In this document: in pieces, positions 32,926-42,392 of the stretch | How positions within the stretch are numbered: position 1 is the stretch's first letter | Layout of the letters: each line of letters begins with the position of its first letter | Assembly (NCBI RefSeq): GCF_900101705.1 | Contig: NZ_FNAC01000033.1 | Location: forward strand, 1 to 56,003 | Reading direction: 5' to 3' | Origin: Algoriphagus faecimaris | GTDB taxonomy: Bacteria; Bacteroidota; Bacteroidia; Cytophagales; Cyclobacteriaceae | Length of the DNA: 56,003 bases | The notes under the pieces: model-generated | The model's input: only the letters and a program-made list of their open reading frames with translations | Told to the model about the DNA's origin: nothing | Database searches by the model: none | Made by a program: the position numbers and the translations under genes

Positions 32926-33708
32926 ATGAAAACTGATCCTATGCTGTTCAAATCAGAAAGTCCATTTTTACGCGAAGTCGGAGAGATTGCGAGGTTTACC
33001 GGACGGTTTTTCCGCGAGGTAGTCAAGCCTAAGCAGGAGTGGGAGGAGTTTGTCAACCAATGCTACTGGGTAGGATATAAGTCCTTGACCTTGGTGGGGA
33101 TCACTGCATTTATCATGGGGCTGGTGCTGACGATTCAATCTCGACCTACCTTGGTAGAGTTTGGTGCCGCTTCGCTTTTGCCTTCTATGGTTTCGGTTTC
33201 CTTGGTTAGGGAGATTTCTCCCGTCATCACGGCTCTGATATGTGCGGGGAAAATCGGTTCGGGTATGGGCGCAGAATTGGGGTCGATGCGGGTGACTGAG
33301 CAGATCGATGCCATGGAAGTGTCCGGTACCAATCCCTTCAAATATTTGGTAGTCACCAGAGTTTTGGCTTCTACCTTGATGGTTCCGGTTTTATCAAGTC
33401 TTGCCATTGCCATTTCTATTTATGGTGGATACTTGGGAGTGAATATTCGGGGACAAGTCAGCTGGTCCTTGTATTGGCATCAGGCTTATGATGCTTTGAG
33501 TTATGGAGATTTCATACCTGCCTTTATCAAGACATTTTTCTTTGGCTTTGCCATTGGCATCATAGGTACCTACAAAGGCTATACCTCTCAAAAAGGTACA
33601 GAGGGAGTAGGGAGATCAGCTACTACTGCTGTGATAGTAGCTTCTCTCCTGGTATTCGTGATTGATCTGCTAGCTGTTCAATTGATGGATTTATTAGGCC
33701 TGACTTGA
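32926..33708 (+). CDS. mlaE: MlaE-type ABC transporter permease
   Basis: Permease subunit of the Mla/MCE lipid transport system, which moves phospholipids between the outer and inner membranes. The MlaE domain is nearly full length: ITAFIMGLVLTIQS, the conserved coupling region ISPVITALICAGKIGSGMGAELGSMRVTEQIDAMEVSGTNP, and five hydrophobic segments. The frame could start earlier with TTG at 32872, but the ATG at 32926 (or 32941) gives the usual N-terminus. First gene of an E-F-D operon; no mlaB or mlaC is seen. Confidence 0.9.
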   Translation: MKTDPMLFKSESPFLREVGEIARFTGRFFREVVKPKQEWEEFVNQCYWVGYKSLTLVGITAFIMGLVLTIQSRPTLVEFGAASLLPSMVSVSLVREISPVITALICAGKIGSGMGAELGSMRVTEQIDAMEVSGTNPFKYLVVTRVLASTLMVPVLSSLAIAISIYGGYLGVNIRGQVSWSLYWHQAYDALSYGDFIPAFIKTFFFGFAIGIIGTYKGYTSQKGTEGVGRSATTAVIVASLLVFVIDLLAVQLMDLLGLT

Positions 33709-33709
33709 T

Positions 33710-34450
33710 ATGAATAAGGAAGCAGCCATCATTACGGTCGATCATCTGAGCAAGGCTTTTGGAAGCAATGTAGTACTGACGGATTTTTCTATGGAACTGA
33801 ATCCTGGAGAAAATCTTGTAATCCTAGGGAAATCAGGATCCGGTAAATCGGTTTTGATCAAATGTATCATCAATTTGATAGCGCCTGATCAGGGAAAAAT
33901 CAGGGTCTTAGGGAAAGATATCAGTGAACTCGACCAAGAAGAAATGGATAAACTTAGAGCAGATATTGGTTTTCTCTTTCAAAGCAATGCCCTCTATGAC
34001 TCTATGACGGTGCGACAAAATCTGGAGTTTCCACTTCGCAGGCATTGGACTGAAGAGGAGCGGGAAAAAAATGCCAAGAATGCAGTAACCGAAGCTTTGG
34101 AAGATGTTGGGCTGGCTCATACGCTAAACATGATGCCTTCGGAATTGTCGGGAGGTATGCGAAAGCGGGTGGCTTTGGCGAGGACCTTGATTCTAAAGCC
34201 AAAAGTAATTCTTTATGATGAGCCTACGACCGGTCTTGACCCCATCACTGCACGAGAAATAAGCAATTTGATCGTGAAGATTCAAAAAAAATATCAAACT
34301 GCCTCCATTATCATATCCCATGATATGAACTGCATTCGCATCACTTCCAATCGGGTAATTATGCTGATCGAGGGAAAAAATTATGCGAGTGATACCTTAG
34401 AAAATTTAAAGCAAAATCCGGATCCAAAAATCCGTGAATTCTTCGATTGA
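33710..34450 (+). CDS. mlaF: MlaF-type ABC transporter ATPase
   Basis: The 246-residue ATPase of the lipid transporter. Walker A is GKSGSGKS (40-47), the Q-loop is FLFQSNALYDSMTV, the signature is LSGGMRKRVALART, Walker B is VILYDEPTTGLD, and the switch His is in IIISHD. The start codon lies one base after the mlaE stop. Confidence 0.93.
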   Translation: MNKEAAIITVDHLSKAFGSNVVLTDFSMELNPGENLVILGKSGSGKSVLIKCIINLIAPDQGKIRVLGKDISELDQEEMDKLRADIGFLFQSNALYDSMTVRQNLEFPLRRHWTEEEREKNAKNAVTEALEDVGLAHTLNMMPSELSGGMRKRVALARTLILKPKVILYDEPTTGLDPITAREISNLIVKIQKKYQTASIIISHDMNCIRITSNRVIMLIEGKNYASDTLENLKQNPDPKIREFFD

Positions 34451-34452
34451 TT

Positions 34453-35430
34453 ATGAAAAAGGAAAAACAAATAGCAAATGCAAAACTAGGGTTCATGGTG
34501 CTGGCGGGTCTGGTATTTTTGGTTTTTTCGCTCTACATGATAGGGAAAAATCAAAATATTTTCGGGACCTCCTTTCGGATTTATGCTGATATAGAAAATG
34601 TAAATGGACTCCTTCCCGGCAACAATGTGCGTTTTCGCGGAATGGATGTAGGAACAGTCTCAGCAATGGATATGCTCAATGAGGAAACGATTCGTGTAGA
34701 AATGCTCATTCATAAATCCAAACGAGAATTTATCAAGAAGAATTATCAAACATCGATTAGTACGGATGGATTGATGGGTAATAAAGTTCTGCAAATTTTA
34801 GTGGTAGAAGGAAGTGCATCGGTGGTAGAAGAGGGCGATGTCCTACTACCGGCTACAGCCTCCGGCACTGATCAGATCCTAGAAAAGCTTGAGACCTCTG
34901 GAGAATACTTGGAGAAATCCCTGATTAACCTGGCTGAAATCACCGAAAAACTAAATACCAATGTCGTCCTGTGGGAATTATTGGGGGATGAGGAACTCGC
35001 CCTTTCCATCAAATCGGCTGTTGGAGAGTTTAGAGCAGCGGGCGAAGCGGCCAAGGGAATGACAAAGGTCGGTGAGTCTATGATGAAAGAATTCGAAGCA
35101 GGAGAAGGCTTAGTTTCTCGACTTTTCACGGATACCAGCATGGTCAATTCGCTTCAAGTATCTCTAGATGCGATACAGGTCAGTAGTCTGCGGGCAGATG
35201 CTATGGTTGCAGATCTGGGTCAAGTCGTAAGTAATTTAGAACAAGGAAAAGGTGCTGTGGGAATGGCACTAAATGATTCTACTTTTCAATCCCAAGTCTC
35301 GGAGACTATTGTTGAATTGATGGAAAGTGCTCAGAAGCTGAATGAGAACCTCGAGGCTTTACAGCACAATTTTCTATTCAGAAGATATTTCAAGAAAAAA
35401 GCCAAAGAAGAAGAGAATCAAGAGCTTTGA
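34453..35430 (+). CDS. mlaD: MlaD-family MCE lipid-binding protein
   Basis: A 325-residue membrane-anchored protein: one membrane helix (about 12-31, LGFMVLAGLVFLVFSLYMIG), an MCE domain (about 38-118, with ADIENVNGLLPGNNVRFRGMDVGTV), then a long helical region rich in Ser/Ala/Glu that ends in a basic tail. MCE proteins form hexameric rings that pass lipid between membranes. The start chosen is ATG 34453, two bases after the mlaF stop, rather than TTG 34447. Confidence 0.9.
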   Translation: MKKEKQIANAKLGFMVLAGLVFLVFSLYMIGKNQNIFGTSFRIYADIENVNGLLPGNNVRFRGMDVGTVSAMDMLNEETIRVEMLIHKSKREFIKKNYQTSISTDGLMGNKVLQILVVEGSASVVEEGDVLLPATASGTDQILEKLETSGEYLEKSLINLAEITEKLNTNVVLWELLGDEELALSIKSAVGEFRAAGEAAKGMTKVGESMMKEFEAGEGLVSRLFTDTSMVNSLQVSLDAIQVSSLRADAMVADLGQVVSNLEQGKGAVGMALNDSTFQSQVSETIVELMESAQKLNENLEALQHNFLFRRYFKKKAKEEENQEL

Positions 35431-35722
35431 GCAATGAGGAAAGCTTAAGCTATCGGAGGAGTATTTGAGGGATTTTTGAAGGGAAAATACCAAATGCTTG
35501 CGATGAAGCCCGCCATTTCTACTAATTTTGTCACCCGATGAAATCGACACGATTAAAATCATCATTAAACACACAGGGCAATGATTATATTAATCGTCAA
35601 AGATTCCATAGCCTGCCCCGACTATTCGGGGTGACCTTTAAAATTCAATTATAAACACATGAAAAAGGCCCATTTTTGTGCCTTAATTAGCCAAATTATT
35701 CAATATTCGAAGTCATATCTTC
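35431..35722. other. Spacer between mlaD and alaS with dispersed repeat
   Basis: About 290 bases without a gene. The first 80 bases are AT-rich with no clear terminator. From 35515 to 35661 lies copy B of the paired-palindrome repeat. I see no clean promoter match for alaS in the last 60 bases. Confidence 0.6.
35515..35661 (+). repeat. Paired-palindrome dispersed repeat, copy B
   Basis: Contains 'gatgaaatcga', 'acacacaggg', 'agattccatagcctg', palindrome ccccga-ctat-tcgggg (35616-35631) and 'tgacctttaaa..caattataaacacatg'. From 35602 to 35660 it is nearly identical to 55872-55930. The first palindrome of the family is missing or degraded here. Confidence 0.8.
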
Positions 35723-38347
35723 ATGGAAGCAAAACAAATCCGGAGTACATTCATATCCTTTTTCCAGTCTAAGCAGCATCAATTTGTCCCTTCAGCACCC
35801 ATCGTGGTCAAAAATGACCCCACTTTAATGTTTACCAATGCGGGGATGAATCAGTTCAAAGATGCCTTCTTGGGTAATGAAACGGCAAAATTTTCTCGAG
35901 TAGCCAACTCTCAAAAATGTCTTCGAGTCAGCGGTAAGCACAACGACCTGGAGGAAGTAGGGGTAGATACCTATCACCATACCATGTTTGAAATGCTGGG
36001 GAATTGGTCCTTTGGAGATTATTTTAAAAAAGACGCCATTGCCTGGGCTTGGGAGCTTTTGACTGAAGTATATAAACTCCCCAAAGACCGATTGTACGTT
36101 TCCGTTTTTGAAGGGGATTCAATTGATCAATTAAGTATGGATCAGGAGGCTTTTGACTTTTGGAAAGCAATCGTTCCTGAGGATAGAATCATCATGGGGT
36201 CTAAAAAGGATAATTTTTGGGAAATGGGAGACACTGGACCCTGTGGACCCTGCTCTGAAATCCACATTGACCTTCGTTCGGATGAGGAGCGTGCTACGGT
36301 CCCTGGGAAAGACCTAGTCAATCAGGACCATCCCCAAGTGATCGAAATCTGGAACTTGGTTTTTATGCAGTTTAATCGTCTTTCCGACGGAAGCTTAAAG
36401 GAACTGCCGGCTAAGCATGTGGATACAGGAATGGGTTTTGAGCGACTGGTGAGAGCGATCCAATTCAAATCCTCCAATTACGACACGGATTTGTTCACCC
36501 CATTTATCCAAGAACTCGAAAAAAAATCAGGAAAAGAGTATGGGAAAGAAGAGCAGACTGATATTGCATTTCGTGTCATTGTGGATCATATCAGGGCGAT
36601 TTCTTTTACTATTGCTGACGGACAATTGCCATCAAATAATAAGGCCGGGTATGTCATTAGAAGGATACTGAGAAGAGCGGTTCGTTATGGCTATACCTTC
36701 TTAGGTTTTAAGGAGCCGTTTTTATATGAGTTAGTGCCCATGATTTCGGCCAATTTTGGAGAGATTTTTCCAGAGGTGAAGCAGCAGGCAGAGTTTATTT
36801 CCAAAGTGATTCAGGAAGAGGAGACTTCCTTTTTGCGCACGCTGGACAACGGTCTGAAAATGCTTGACTCCATTAAGACAGAACTGACAGCTAATGGTGA
36901 AAAAATCATTTCTGGCAGGACTGCTTTCGAACTTTATGATACCTATGGCTTTCCATTGGATTTGACTTCACTGATCGCTAGAGAAAGCGGCTTTTCCTTA
37001 GATGAAAAAGGCTTTGCTTTAGAAATGGAGAAGCAAAAAAACCGGTCTCGAGCCGCTTCAGAATCAGAAACTGGAGATTGGGTCTTCGTTCATGAAGATG
37101 ATGGAGTAGAATTTATCGGTTATGATTTTCTGGAATCCTTCTCCCATATTATCAAGTACAGGGTCGTTAAGGATAAAAAAGGAGATAAGTTTCAGCTGGT
37201 CTTGGACAAGACACCTTTCTATGCCGAGAGCGGTGGACAGGTAGGAGATACTGGCTGGCTGATTTCGGAGAGTGAAAAAATCCGCGTCGTCGACACCAAA
37301 AAGGAAAATGATCTAATTGTTCATTTTGTAGAGAAGCTACCCAAAAACCCGGAATTCAGATTCTCGGCAGAGGTAGATCGGGAAAAAAGGCAATTGACCA
37401 TGAATAATCATACGGCAACCCACTTGCTCCAATCGGCTCTGCGGGAAGTACTTGGAGATCATATTCAGCAGCGAGGTTCTTTGGTGAATAATCAAGTCCT
37501 TCGATTTGACTTTTCTCACTTCAGCAAAATGACAGAGGAGGAGATCATACGAGTGGAGGAGATAGTCAATGCTAAAATCCGTGAGAACATTCCCTTGATG
37601 GAGCAGCGTAATGTGCCGATAGAGGAGGCAAAGAAAATGGGTGCCACGGCATTATTTGGTGAAAAATACGGGGACTATGTGCGTGTCATCACTTTTGATA
37701 AGGATTTTTCTGTAGAGCTTTGTGGAGGCACACATGTTCCATATACTTCTCAGATCGGTATTTTCAAGATTGTCTCGGAAGGCTCTGTAGCATCTGGAGT
37801 TCGGAGGATAGAGGCGATTACGGCGATGGCTGCTGAGAATTATCTCAGAGAGCAGGAGCAAATGCTAAAGGAGATCAAGGATTTGTTAAAGAATCCAAAA
37901 GACCTGCGGAAAGCTGTAGAAAATTTGTTGGGAGAGAGGAATGAGCTGAAGAGAGAAATCGAAGCACTTCATTTAGAAAAAGCTTCTTCGGTTAAAAAAG
38001 AGCTGCTCCAAGAAGTGATATCAAAAGATGGGATCCAACTACTCATTGCAAAGGTAGAACTTCCACATGCAGATGCTTTGAAAAAACTGGCTTACGAATT
38101 GAAGAATGAATTGGAAAAAGCATTTGTGATTTTGGCAGCCAATATTGGGGAGAAGCCTCAGATAGCTGTCATTTTAGATGAGGAATTGATCGCTTCAAAA
38201 AGTCTGAATGCCGGTCAAATTGTACGTGAATTGGCTAAGGAAATCCAAGGAGGGGGAGGTGGACAGGCTTTCTTTGCTACTGCAGGAGGAAAAAACCTAC
38301 AAGGACTCGACAGCGTCATTACCAAGGCTAAAGAACTGTACCTTTAA
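35723..38347 (+). CDS. alaS: Alanyl-tRNA synthetase
   Basis: Class II synthetase charging tRNA-Ala, with editing of mischarged Ser and Gly. Catalytic domain about 1-440 (RSTFISFFQSKQHQFVPSAPIV, MFTNAGMNQFKD, HHTMFEMLGNWSFGDYFK). The editing domain has the HxxxH zinc motif in NHTATHLLQSAL and the Cys/His pair in CGGTHV. The C-terminal DHHA1 part ends GGGGQAFFATAGG. Length 874 is normal. gatB follows 18 bases later. Confidence 0.97.
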   Translation: MEAKQIRSTFISFFQSKQHQFVPSAPIVVKNDPTLMFTNAGMNQFKDAFLGNETAKFSRVANSQKCLRVSGKHNDLEEVGVDTYHHTMFEMLGNWSFGDYFKKDAIAWAWELLTEVYKLPKDRLYVSVFEGDSIDQLSMDQEAFDFWKAIVPEDRIIMGSKKDNFWEMGDTGPCGPCSEIHIDLRSDEERATVPGKDLVNQDHPQVIEIWNLVFMQFNRLSDGSLKELPAKHVDTGMGFERLVRAIQFKSSNYDTDLFTPFIQELEKKSGKEYGKEEQTDIAFRVIVDHIRAISFTIADGQLPSNNKAGYVIRRILRRAVRYGYTFLGFKEPFLYELVPMISANFGEIFPEVKQQAEFISKVIQEEETSFLRTLDNGLKMLDSIKTELTANGEKIISGRTAFELYDTYGFPLDLTSLIARESGFSLDEKGFALEMEKQKNRSRAASESETGDWVFVHEDDGVEFIGYDFLESFSHIIKYRVVKDKKGDKFQLVLDKTPFYAESGGQVGDTGWLISESEKIRVVDTKKENDLIVHFVEKLPKNPEFRFSAEVDREKRQLTMNNHTATHLLQSALREVLGDHIQQRGSLVNNQVLRFDFSHFSKMTEEEIIRVEEIVNAKIRENIPLMEQRNVPIEEAKKMGATALFGEKYGDYVRVITFDKDFSVELCGGTHVPYTSQIGIFKIVSEGSVASGVRRIEAITAMAAENYLREQEQMLKEIKDLLKNPKDLRKAVENLLGERNELKREIEALHLEKASSVKKELLQEVISKDGIQLLIAKVELPHADALKKLAYELKNELEKAFVILAANIGEKPQIAVILDEELIASKSLNAGQIVRELAKEIQGGGGGQAFFATAGGKNLQGLDSVITKAKELYL

Positions 38348-38365
38348 AGAAAGAATCAAACGCTA

Positions 38366-39826
38366 ATGATCAGCGAGCAAATAAAAGATAAATATCAATT
38401 AGTGATCGGTCTGGAAGTTCATGCCCAATTGCAGACTAAAAGTAAAATGTTTGCGGCAGATGCTACGGAATACGGTAATCATCCCAATGCTCAGGTATCG
38501 GTAATTACCTTAGGTCATCCGGGGACTTTACCCAAAGTGAATAAAAAAGCGGTAGAGTATGCCGTGAAAATGGGCTTGGCATGTAATTCAGAAATTACTA
38601 GGCTGAATATTTTTTCCCGTAAGAATTATTTCTATCCGGATTTGCCAAAAGGCTATCAGATCACCCAAGACAAAGGCCCTATCTGTGTGGGTGGAACTGT
38701 TCCGATCAGGCTCGAAGATGGAAGTAGCAGAGCTGTTTTGCTAAACCGGGTTCATATGGAGGAGGATGCCGGCAAATCAATTCACTTGGAGGGAGAGACA
38801 GATACGCTGGTAGATTTTAATAGAGCGGGTACGCCTTTAATAGAAATAGTGACTGAGCCAGATTTGAGAACCTCTGAGGAAGCTTACGCTTTTTTGGCGG
38901 AGATCAAGAAATTGGTGAAGTATTTGGAAATCTGTGACGGTAATATGGAAGAAGGATCGCTTCGATGCGATGCCAATGTGTCTGTGATGTTGAAGGGAGC
39001 CAAAGAATACGGTAAAAAGGTGGAGGTTAAAAACATGAATTCGTTCCGAAATGTGGTCAGAGCAATTGATCATGAGCATGAGCGGATTATCGAATTGCTT
39101 GAAAAGGGAGAGGACGTCATTTCCGAAACCAGAACCTTCGATGCCGATACTGGAACTACCTCTAGTATGCGAACCAAGGAGGATTTAAATGATTACCGCT
39201 ATTTTCCCGAACCGGATCTCAGTCCTATCATGATCTCGGAGGAATGGCTCAATTCGATACGTGTATCTATGCCACAGCTGCCTAGGGAGCTGTATTCCAA
39301 GTTTGTTGATAAATACGGTCTTCCATCCTATGATGCCGGTTTTTTGACAGAATCCAAAGAGATAGCCCTATGGTTTGAGGAGCTTTGTGCTTTGACATCC
39401 AATTATAAAGCTGCCTCCAATTGGATGATGGGGCCGATTAAATCCCATTTGAATGAGCGAAATAGTGGTATTGAAGATTTACCACTAACTCCCAAAGATT
39501 TGGTTGATTTGATCCAATTGGTAGAAGAAGGAAAAGTGAGCTTCTCTGCTGCTTCGCAAAGTGTTTTTCCTGAAATGCTTCAATCCAGTCAAGAAAGCCC
39601 TTTGATAATCGCCAAGCGTTTGAATATTATTCAAGAGAGTGATGAATCTTCTCTCAGACCGATAGTAGAGCAGGTTTTGGAACAAAATCAATCCAAAGTA
39701 GCCGAATATCGCTCTGGTAAAAAGGGGCTGATGGGTATGTTTATGGGTCAGGTGATGAAACTGTCTCAAGGAAAAGCCGATCCCAAAGTAGCGACAAAGC
39801 TTATTAGGGAATTATTAGAAAATTAA
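38366..39826 (+). CDS. gatB: Asp-tRNA(Asn)/Glu-tRNA(Gln) amidotransferase subunit B
   Basis: Subunit of GatCAB, which turns Glu-tRNA(Gln) or Asp-tRNA(Asn) into the amide form. Diagnostic parts are VIGLEVHAQLQTKSKMF, the LGHPGTLPKVNKKAVEYA stretch, RKNYFYPDLPKGYQITQ, and the GatB/Yqey C-terminal tRNA-binding domain (about 335-486). Length 486 is normal. gatA and gatC are not in the window. Close to alaS, so probably cotranscribed. Confidence 0.96.
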   Translation: MISEQIKDKYQLVIGLEVHAQLQTKSKMFAADATEYGNHPNAQVSVITLGHPGTLPKVNKKAVEYAVKMGLACNSEITRLNIFSRKNYFYPDLPKGYQITQDKGPICVGGTVPIRLEDGSSRAVLLNRVHMEEDAGKSIHLEGETDTLVDFNRAGTPLIEIVTEPDLRTSEEAYAFLAEIKKLVKYLEICDGNMEEGSLRCDANVSVMLKGAKEYGKKVEVKNMNSFRNVVRAIDHEHERIIELLEKGEDVISETRTFDADTGTTSSMRTKEDLNDYRYFPEPDLSPIMISEEWLNSIRVSMPQLPRELYSKFVDKYGLPSYDAGFLTESKEIALWFEELCALTSNYKAASNWMMGPIKSHLNERNSGIEDLPLTPKDLVDLIQLVEEGKVSFSAASQSVFPEMLQSSQESPLIIAKRLNIIQESDESSLRPIVEQVLEQNQSKVAEYRSGKKGLMGMFMGQVMKLSQGKADPKVATKLIRELLEN

Positions 39827-39931
39827 ATTTAGCTGAACTCAAAAGATGCACAAAAAGGTGATTTTGAGTTTTGCTCTATTCTCAGTCCGCTGATTGTCGG
39901 ACTAAAAAAGCCAATAATAAATCATAAATAC

Positions 39932-41047
39932 ATGAAATACTCAATGTTTGGAATTTGGACGTTAGCCCTTTTTACCTTTTTTTCTTGTGGGAATACAAGT
40001 ACGCAGGAAGATGATGGTAAGGTAGAAATTAAAGGTCAATTGGTCAATGCTCCGAGTGGTGTGGTGATTTTATCACAATTCACAGACAGTCGGCCCAAAG
40101 TACTTGATACCTTATCAGTGAATGATTCGGGAGAGTTTAGCTACGAATTGGAGGTGGATACGCCCACTTTCTATGAGCTCAATCTTTATGGGCAGCGCTC
40201 GGTGAGATTGGCATTGCTTGATGAAGATGTGGAGGTTTCATATGACTTCAACTCTCCTTCAAGTCTGTCCATCGAAGGTTCTCAGGATAGCAAGGAGATG
40301 CTGAAATTAGAGACCCTGATGAATGAATATCAGGTTCAAGTCAATAACCTCAATGAAGCTTATTATGAAGCCATGGGTAATAATGACAGTGAAAAGATAA
40401 AAGAAATCCAATCACAGGCTTTATTGCTCGAGTCCAGTCAGGCTGATCGGGTCAAAGAAACAATTAACAGTATGGGGGATAGTTTTGCTGCTTTGGCTGC
40501 AATCGGTCTACTCAATCCCAAAAATGATTTTCCATTTTTGGATGAGCTTGTAGAGCGACTCAATGAGAACTACCCCGGTACGATAGCCATACTTCAAATG
40601 AAGCAGCAATTGGATGAGATGAGAGCGTTGTCTGTAGGTCAGCCGGCGCCTGAGATAGAGCTTCCCAATCCTGATGGAGAAATCATCAAACTTTCTGATT
40701 TGCGAGGTAAATATGTTCTGATTGACTTTTGGGCAGCATGGTGTAAGCCCTGCCGTGTAGAAAATCCCAATGTGGTCAGGTTGTATAATCAATACAAGGA
40801 TAAAGGATTTGAAGTTTTTGGAGTGTCTTTAGACCGAACCAAAGAGGATTGGGTGAAAGCCATAGCAGATGATGGTTTGACTTGGCCTCAAGTATCAGAT
40901 CTTAAATATTTCAATTCCGAGGCAGCAGAGACTTATCAGATTCAAGCTATTCCAGCGACTTATATGATTGATCCGGATGGGAAAATCATTGCAAAAGATT
41001 TGAGAGGGCCTAGTTTGGAAAATAAACTGGCCGAGCTCTTCGATTAA
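39932..41047 (+). CDS. TlpA-like thioredoxin lipoprotein with DUF4369-type domain
   Basis: A 371-residue envelope disulfide reductase. A signal with lipobox FFSC (cysteine at residue 19) anchors it as a lipoprotein. Residues 30-115 form a beta domain like DUF4369, followed by a helical linker, then a thioredoxin domain (about 232-371) with the active-site WCKPC (C271, C274) and the cis-Pro region in IQAIPATYMIDPDG. Such proteins reduce disulfides in the periplasm, for example in cytochrome c maturation; no such genes are adjacent. The start fits the signal peptide. Followed by two hairpins. Confidence 0.9.
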   Translation: MKYSMFGIWTLALFTFFSCGNTSTQEDDGKVEIKGQLVNAPSGVVILSQFTDSRPKVLDTLSVNDSGEFSYELEVDTPTFYELNLYGQRSVRLALLDEDVEVSYDFNSPSSLSIEGSQDSKEMLKLETLMNEYQVQVNNLNEAYYEAMGNNDSEKIKEIQSQALLLESSQADRVKETINSMGDSFAALAAIGLLNPKNDFPFLDELVERLNENYPGTIAILQMKQQLDEMRALSVGQPAPEIELPNPDGEIIKLSDLRGKYVLIDFWAAWCKPCRVENPNVVRLYNQYKDKGFEVFGVSLDRTKEDWVKAIADDGLTWPQVSDLKYFNSEAAETYQIQAIPATYMIDPDGKIIAKDLRGPSLENKLAELFD

Positions 41048-41070
41048 TTTCCAAATTCATAAAAAGAAAA

Positions 41071-41104
41071 AAACCTGTCTCTATCGGAGGCAGGTTTTTT
41101 TTTG
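41071..41104 (+). terminator. Terminator after the tlpA-like gene
   Basis: Stem aaacctg / caggttt extended by ctc/gag inside, then ten T. It is 24 bases after the stop codon. Confidence 0.9.
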
Positions 41105-41121
41105 AGCAGAAGTCAAACAGA

Positions 41122-41158
41122 AAAGGAAGGATTAAAAGTACCAAACAATCCTTCCTTT
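41122..41158. repeat. Second stem-loop, perfect 12-bp arms
   Basis: Arms aaaggaaggatt and aatccttccttt with a 13-base loop, just after the terminator. It has no strong T-run, only 'taaaaa'. It could be a backup terminator or a small structured RNA. Confidence 0.7.
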
Positions 41159-41379
41159 AAAAATCGTGTCATCGAAAAAGGAATAGCAAAAGTTGTTTAT
41201 CACCCGAGACAAAACTAATGAAAATATTCAAAATAAAAACAAGCTTAAAATAATTTCATTTTTACTAAATAGTATTTTACTAGTAAAGGATTGTATAAAA
41301 ACAGTTTTTTGTAATTGAAAAAGCCCTTTCTGATTAATTTGAGGGCATGCCTTCGAAAAAAGAATTTTGAAAAAAAAGC

Positions 41380-41406
41380 AAAAAAATACCGATCTGAGTG
41401 ATCGGT
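41380..41406 (-). terminator. Terminator after proC
   Basis: On the minus strand aaccgatc pairs with gatcggt around a 5-base loop, followed by a T-rich run. It lies 24 bases after the proC stop. Confidence 0.85.
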
Positions 41407-41429
41407 TAAACACTGTTTTGAGTTTTAGG

Positions 41430-42242
41430 CTATTTTTCAATTTTTTCATAGCTGGCAATTACTCCTCTAACCATTGCCGAACTGAACCCTTGATGCTCCA
41501 TCTCATTTAAGCCCACAATAGTACATCCCTTCGGTGTCGTGACCTTATCTATAGCTTCCTCCGGATGCATATTTTTCTGAATCATCAATTCAGCTGCACC
41601 TTTTACCGTTTGGTTGACGATTTTACTTGCGGTAGCGGCATCAAATCCAATTTGAATCCCACCTTGGATCATGGCCCGCATAAAGCGCAGCACATAAGCG
41701 ATTCCGCATGCGCCTAGAACCGTAGCCGCTTCCATTAGATTTTCATCGATAGGAATCGTAAAACCTACGGCATCAAATAATTCCTGAATCAAAGTTACTT
41801 GAGACAGGTCAGCATTTTGTGAGCATATACAGGTAATGGACTCTTGAATATCCGCTGCAATATTGGGCATTGCCCTGAATGTGGTGGATTCTTTATCAAT
41901 CACCTCAAAAATCTCTTCCAGGCTCACCCCTGTGGCCAATGATATTATGATTTGTTTTTTTGGGTCTAACTCGGGCTTAATTTCCTTGAGAATCGGAGTA
42001 ATGTTGAATGGTTTTACTCCTAAAATCAAGATATCGGCGTATTTGGCTGCCTGTAGATTATCATTGTGAACATGCACTCCCTGAGCTTCATATTCTGACA
42101 GTGCTTGGGTATTACGCTTCGTCAGTGTGAGGTTTGAGGCTTGGAAACCCTTCATCTGAAGAAGACCATTTGCTATGGATGTTCCAAGGTTGCCGCAACC
42201 GATGATGGCAATTTTTTGATCGAATAGGTTCAAAATTTTCAA
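41430..42242 (-). CDS. proC: Pyrroline-5-carboxylate reductase
   Basis: Last step of proline synthesis: pyrroline-5-carboxylate to proline with NAD(P)H. Rossmann motif IAIIGCGNLGTSIANGLL near residues 11-28, VKPFNITPIL, FRAMPNIAADIQES, and the C-terminal KVTTPKGCTIVGLNEME, the family signature. The start is TTG (42240-42242); there is no ATG at the right place. Length 270 is normal. Confidence 0.93.
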   Translation of the reverse strand: MKILNLFDQKIAIIGCGNLGTSIANGLLQMKGFQASNLTLTKRNTQALSEYEAQGVHVHNDNLQAAKYADILILGVKPFNITPILKEIKPELDPKKQIIISLATGVSLEEIFEVIDKESTTFRAMPNIAADIQESITCICSQNADLSQVTLIQELFDAVGFTIPIDENLMEAATVLGACGIAYVLRFMRAMIQGGIQIGFDAATASKIVNQTVKGAAELMIQKNMHPEEAIDKVTTPKGCTIVGLNEMEHQGFSSAMVRGVIASYEKIEK

Positions 42243-42392
42243 TTTTTTGTGGATGGGTTAAATAAAGGTAAATAAAAGTGAGCTTTTATTAAAGAATTTA
42301 AAAATGGGTAGAGGTCTAGATGTAATTTTTTTGCATAAATATTTTGACATAATATCAAGTTTGTTTTACATTTAGTAAAAATTATTTGACGT

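Larger units (their letters stand above)
41048..41429. other. Spacer between tlpA-like gene and proC
   Basis: About 380 bases with no gene. It holds a terminator for the tlpA-like gene, a second strong stem-loop at 41122-41158, and the proC terminator at its far end. Between 41160 and 41370 the DNA is AT-rich and I see nothing further; the open frame at 41228-41458 has no protein-like features. Confidence 0.6.

Noticed and set aside
39884..39903. Terminator between gatB and the tlpA-like gene
   Set aside because: A 6-bp stem agtccg/cggact exists, but A rather than T follows on the plus strand, so it was not listed as a terminator.
41228..41458. Small protein gene after proC
   Set aside because: AT-rich, no fold signal, overlaps the proC terminator and the proC coding end.
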